NCBI GenBank assembly: GCA_900756715.1
Contig: CAAELC010000040.1
Span: 1-16,626, forward strand
Length of the DNA: 16,626 nt
Source: an uncultured Oscillospiraceae bacterium
Lineage (GTDB): Bacteria; Bacillota; Clostridia; Oscillospirales; Oscillospiraceae
Direction: 5' to 3'
The notes below the pieces were generated by a model. The model saw only the letters and a list, made by a program, of their open reading frames with translations. It did not search any database and had not been told where the DNA came from. Both the position numbers and the translations under genes were made by a program. Numbering within the stretch: position 1 is the first letter of the stretch; each line of letters opens with the position of its first letter. Positions 13,911-16,626 of the stretch are shown here, in pieces.

Positions 13911-15095
13911 TCACTTCGCAGTCTCAGCCAGATAATCGGCTGCAAACTGAGCCGCCACAGCAGCGCCGCGATGCAGAATCGTCTCATCCACATCGTACTT
14001 GCCGTGATGGTTGCCGTACATATAGGGCCAATCCTTGTTGTGGCTGGCCACAAAGCCAAAGATGTAAGGCACGCCCTTCTCGCCGGTACCGAACCAGGAG
14101 TAATCCTCGCTGCCCATCAGAGGAGGCGCATTGAACAGGCTGTCCTCGCCATACAGTTTCACCACAGCGCTCTGCGCAATGCGGTTCAGCTGATCGTCGC
14201 TGTTGATAACAGGAGGCGTCATGTACTTATAGGTCAGGGTTGCCTTGGCACCGAATGCCGCAGCGGTGTTCTCCACAACGCGGCGCAGCTCATCCTCTAC
14301 CTCAGTGCCGGTCAGGAAGGTACGCACAGTGCCCTCCAGCGTGGCCGTACCGGCCAGCACATTCCAGCGGCTGCCGGCGGTGACCTTGCCGATGGTGATG
14401 ACCAGCGGATTCAGCGGGTTGTTCATACGGGAGACCAGCAACTGGATTGCCTGCATGATGGAACTTGCCACCATCACGGCATCCAGACCCTCATGAGGAG
14501 CGGAAGCGTGGGCGGACTTACCCTCCACCTCGATGGTAATACCATGGCAGCAGGCCATCAGGTTACCGGCAGGGAATGCAATACCGGGCGCATCGAAGGT
14601 GCCCCAGACATGCACGCCATAAATAGCGTCCACGCCCTCCAGCGCGTTCTCCTTCATCATTGCCAGCGCACCGGTGGCAGTCTCCTCAGCGGGCTGGAAT
14701 ACCAAGCGTACATCGCCGCAAAGTTCGTCCTTCACCTCATTGAGGATCTTGGCAGCGCCCAGCAGCATCGCCATGTGGTTATCATGGCCGCAGGCATGCA
14801 TCTTCCCCTCGTTATGAGAGGCGAAGGGCAGGCCGGTCTCCTCCTTCACAGGCAGGGCATCAATGTCGGAACGCAGGGCCACGGTCTTACCGGGCTTGCC
14901 GCCATGAATGGTAGCCACCATACCATAGCAACCCTTCATTTCACGGATGTCTGTGATTCCCAGTGCCTCCAGATCCTTCTTCAGTTCTGCGCGGGTATTC
15001 TTCTCCTCGCCGGACAGTTCCGGGCAGGTGTGGTAGAAACGACGACGCTCAATGATGTAGTCGTTATACTGCTCTGCAAGTGCTTTGATATTCAT
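13911..15095 (-). CDS. M20D-family amidohydrolase (N-acyl-amino acid / hippurate hydrolase type)
   Basis: A 394-residue metal-dependent amidohydrolase of the M20D family (HipO, AmaA, IAA-amino acid hydrolase relatives), which cleave N-acyl amino acids or small peptides in the cytoplasm. Motifs: LRSDIDALPV (74-83), HACGHDNHMAM with ligands Cys102 and His104, QPAEE with Glu137/Glu138, GVHVWG with His162, KSAHASAPHEG in the dimerisation domain, and GSEDYSWF plus NHHGKYDVDE near the C-terminus, which supplies the last metal ligand. Length is standard and all key residues are present. It has its own promoter and terminator, and the gene upstream encodes a transporter that may supply its substrate. 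The natural substrate cannot be told from sequence. Start ATG 15095 is preceded by AAAGAGGGG. Confidence 0.93.
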   Translation of the reverse strand: MNIKALAEQYNDYIIERRRFYHTCPELSGEEKNTRAELKKDLEALGITDIREMKGCYGMVATIHGGKPGKTVALRSDIDALPVKEETGLPFASHNEGKMHACGHDNHMAMLLGAAKILNEVKDELCGDVRLVFQPAEETATGALAMMKENALEGVDAIYGVHVWGTFDAPGIAFPAGNLMACCHGITIEVEGKSAHASAPHEGLDAVMVASSIMQAIQLLVSRMNNPLNPLVITIGKVTAGSRWNVLAGTATLEGTVRTFLTGTEVEDELRRVVENTAAAFGAKATLTYKYMTPPVINSDDQLNRIAQSAVVKLYGEDSLFNAPPLMGSEDYSWFGTGEKGVPYIFGFVASHNKDWPYMYGNHHGKYDVDETILHRGAAVAAQFAADYLAETAK

Positions 15096-15130
15096 AATAC
15101 AAACCCCTCTTTCGATTGTTTGATACTTAT

Positions 15131-15158
15131 ATTATAACAATTTCTCCATCAGATGCAA
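15131..15158 (-). promoter_or_regulatory. Promoter of the amidohydrolase gene
   Basis: On the minus strand a perfect TATAAT (15131-15136) follows TTGCAT (15153-15158) after 16 bases. Transcription should start about 30 bases before the ATG at 15095. Confidence 0.65.
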
Positions 15159-15180
15159 GATATATTTTGAAAAAAACGCA

Positions 15181-15200
15181 AAAAAGCTGAAAAGCTTTTT
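15181..15200. repeat. AAAAAGCT/AGCTTTTT hairpin with GAAA loop
   Basis: An 8-base A/T-rich stem around GAAA in the gap between amidohydrolase and transporter. On the plus strand it is followed by ATTTTT. It could be a weak terminator for antisense transcripts or chance. Confidence 0.25.
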
Positions 15201-15233
15201 ATTTTTACTCCCTTCTCTGTGACATTTTGCCAA

Positions 15234-15274
15234 AAAACGAAAGGCCGGCTCCCAAGGAGCAAGCCTTTCGTTTT
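15234..15274 (-). terminator. Intrinsic terminator of the transporter gene
   Basis: Outer arms AAAACGAAAGGC (15234-15245) and GCCTTTCGTTTT (15263-15274) plus an inner GCTCC/GGAGC pair around a 3-base loop. On the minus strand the stem ends in a T6 run. It lies 38 bases after the transporter stop, so transporter and amidohydrolase are mostly separate transcripts. Confidence 0.85.
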
Positions 15275-15312
15275 GTCATTTGTATGTTCCCGGTACGCTT
15301 ATACCGACCCCA

Positions 15313-16530
15313 TTAGAACATGGAGGCGAAGATACCCGCAACGATAACGGAGGTGATGGTCACAGTGGTGAAACCGCCGACGATCATGGGCGGGAACATC
15401 TTGCTCATCAGGAACTCCTTCTCCTCGGGGGTCTGAGCCAGAGCGGAGCAGGTAGACTCGGTAATGATCGCATTGGGGGGGAAGCCGTACAGGGCGGTCA
15501 GTGCGGTGGCCAGAGCCAGCGCGAAGGACATCTTCAGCACCTTGGAGATGACGAAGCAGAGGATGGCCATACCCAGAACGCCGACGATAATCAGCAGAAC
15601 CATGGGGCCGATAATGCTGCCCAGCATCTGGGGAGTGCAGTCCTTCAGACCGTCGAAGATGTACATCATCAGGGCGAACATGATGATACCATAGGAGTTT
15701 GCCTTGTTCAGAGAGTTCTCATCCAAGAAACCGATGGAGGTGAAGATGATACCCAGAACCAGAGCCCACACGGCGCCGCTGATCTTCATGTTGATCACCG
15801 GAATCACCCAGGAGCCCAGCTGCGTTGCAAACCAAGCCACAATACCCAGCTTCAGCAGGATAACGACAGGGCCGTTCCACTTCTCGGGCAGGGGGGGCAG
15901 CAGCTTCTTCTTGGCCTTCTTGCCGTCTTCCAGCTTGCCGTTCACGGCGTCAACCTCATTGCTGGCGCCTTCCAGCTTGGCAGCACCGGCACGGAAGTCC
16001 TTCAGCAGGCGCTTGCCTTCCAGCTGCAGGCACACAGCCGTCAGAGGATAGCCGGCGAAGCCCTGCACGCAGTACATGGCAATGGCGAACACGGCAGCCT
16101 CGGTCAGACCTGCGTCAGTAGCAGCCTTCTGCATGGTAGTAGCAGCAATGATACCACCGGTCAGGGGAGGCAGACCGGCAACCACCAGATCGCGGCCAAT
16201 GATGCCGGGCAGAATCAGCAGGGACAGCGCACACATACCGGCAAGACCGGCAAGGCAGACCACAATGGTCTTCCACTGCTCCAGCAGCTGCTTCACGGAG
16301 ATAACCGTGCCCATGTGGGTAACCAGCAGATAGATACCAATGGTGCTGCCAAAGGGAATCAGCATGGAGTCGCTGATCAGCGTCTTGGGCAGAATCGTCC
16401 AGTAGCCAACCAGAACCACAATAGCGGTGACGAAAACGGAGGGAACCCACGCTTTCGTCACATTCGAGACCGCTTCACCGATGAAGTACACGATGCCGCA
16501 GATCACAAATGCAAGTGCGAAGTTATACAT
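15313..16530 (-). CDS. Polytopic membrane transporter, GltS-like in character, partner of the amidohydrolase
   Basis: A 405-residue integral membrane protein with about ten or more hydrophobic spans in two halves separated by a charged cytoplasmic loop at about 171-218 (rich in Lys and Glu, EDGKKAKKK). Notable stretches are GLPPLTGGIIAATTMQKAA (119-137) and, near the C-terminus, GFPPNAIITESTCSAL followed by KMFPPMIVGGFTTVT; the two glycine/proline-containing re-entrant-like segments resemble the duplicated halves of sodium-coupled carriers such as glutamate symporter GltS. This relation is a judgement from pattern, not a search. It probably imports an anion or amino-acid derivative for the adjacent amidohydrolase. 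Start ATG 16530 is chosen over 16581 because AGAAGGGAG (16538-16546) precedes it and the first span then starts at residue 3; the longer form would overlap the promoter. Confidence 0.65.
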   Translation of the reverse strand: MYNFALAFVICGIVYFIGEAVSNVTKAWVPSVFVTAIVVLVGYWTILPKTLISDSMLIPFGSTIGIYLLVTHMGTVISVKQLLEQWKTIVVCLAGLAGMCALSLLILPGIIGRDLVVAGLPPLTGGIIAATTMQKAATDAGLTEAAVFAIAMYCVQGFAGYPLTAVCLQLEGKRLLKDFRAGAAKLEGASNEVDAVNGKLEDGKKAKKKLLPPLPEKWNGPVVILLKLGIVAWFATQLGSWVIPVINMKISGAVWALVLGIIFTSIGFLDENSLNKANSYGIIMFALMMYIFDGLKDCTPQMLGSIIGPMVLLIIVGVLGMAILCFVISKVLKMSFALALATALTALYGFPPNAIITESTCSALAQTPEEKEFLMSKMFPPMIVGGFTTVTITSVIVAGIFASMF

Positions 16531-16537
16531 AGAATTT

Positions 16538-16546
16538 CTCCCTTCT
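16538..16546 (-). promoter_or_regulatory. Ribosome binding site fixing the transporter start
   Basis: The minus strand reads AGAAGGGAG, 7 bases before ATG 16530. Confidence 0.65.
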
Positions 16547-16562
16547 CTTGGATTTGGCCTCC

Positions 16563-16591
16563 ATTCTACCAGTTTCACCAAAATAAAACAA
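16563..16591 (-). promoter_or_regulatory. Candidate promoter of the transporter gene
   Basis: On the minus strand TAGAAT (16563-16568) follows TTGTTT (16586-16591) after 17 bases. A better -35 (TTGACC) lies a few bases further out at a spacing too long for this -10. The rest of the right edge, to 16626, is AT-rich and shows no gene. Confidence 0.4.
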
Positions 16592-16626
16592 AGGTCAAAA
16601 GTTTATAATGATAATACACTCTTCAC

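Noticed and set aside
16531..16581. Longer N-terminus for the transporter
   Set aside because: The added residues are charged and unlike a membrane protein start, they cover the ribosome site and the -10, and ATG 16530 has good spacing.
15280..16608. Plus-strand open frame of 442 codons rich in Gln, His, Asn and Gly
   Set aside because: Composition is what results from reading the reverse of a hydrophobic membrane protein gene; no domain or start signal supports it.
1..16626. CRISPR arrays, tRNA or rRNA genes, insertion sequences, phage or toxin-antitoxin genes
   Set aside because: No regularly spaced repeats, no cloverleaf-like sequences, no transposase or integrase motifs, and no small paired ORFs were found.

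Overview
The window looks like chromosomal DNA of a GC-moderate Gram-positive bacterium, most likely an anaerobic gut Bacillota of the Oscillospirales/Oscillospiraceae type. This is inferred from AGGAGG-type ribosome binding sites, two N-terminal lipoproteins with clear lipoboxes, a DUF624/YesL-like membrane protein, ABC sugar-type transport without its own ATPase, and GC-rich genes separated by very AT-rich control regions. No rRNA, tRNA, CRISPR array, phage or insertion sequence was seen. Eleven of the twelve genes lie on the minus strand; only the LacI-family regulator is on the plus strand.

Right to middle (minus strand, read from about 12.1 kb downwards): a histidine phosphatase fused to a GNAT acetyltransferase, a xylose-isomerase-like TIM-barrel enzyme, two CUT1 ABC permeases and their binding lipoprotein (closest in character to UgpA/UgpE/UgpB, the glycerol-3-phosphate importer). 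A strong hairpin terminator follows. Next come a ComEC-like metallo-beta-lactamase-fold lipoprotein and a YesL-like membrane protein. After a 185-bp AT-rich control region come a glycerol-kinase-like FGGY kinase, a cytoplasmic type I phosphodiesterase/alkaline-phosphatase-fold hydrolase, and the alpha and beta subunits of a thiamine-diphosphate E1 dehydrogenase of the AcoAB/PdhAB kind. The beta subunit runs off the left edge. The LacI-family gene is divergent from the transporter operon across a 0.4-kb AT-rich gap.

The genes from 1 to 13626 read as one catabolic locus: import of a phosphorylated or polyol-like substrate, hydrolysis of a phosphoester or phosphodiester, isomerisation, phosphorylation by a glycerol-kinase relative whose glycerol pocket has two substitutions, and feeding of a keto product to a TPP-dependent dehydrogenase. 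The exact substrate cannot be read from the sequence. Palindromes with the core TTA(G/C)TAA occur in both AT-rich control regions, and the LacI-family protein lacks the usual hinge helix; together these suggest co-regulation by an atypical operator.

The right end holds an unrelated pair: an M20D amidohydrolase and a polytopic transporter, each with its own promoter and terminator and convergent with the regulator gene.
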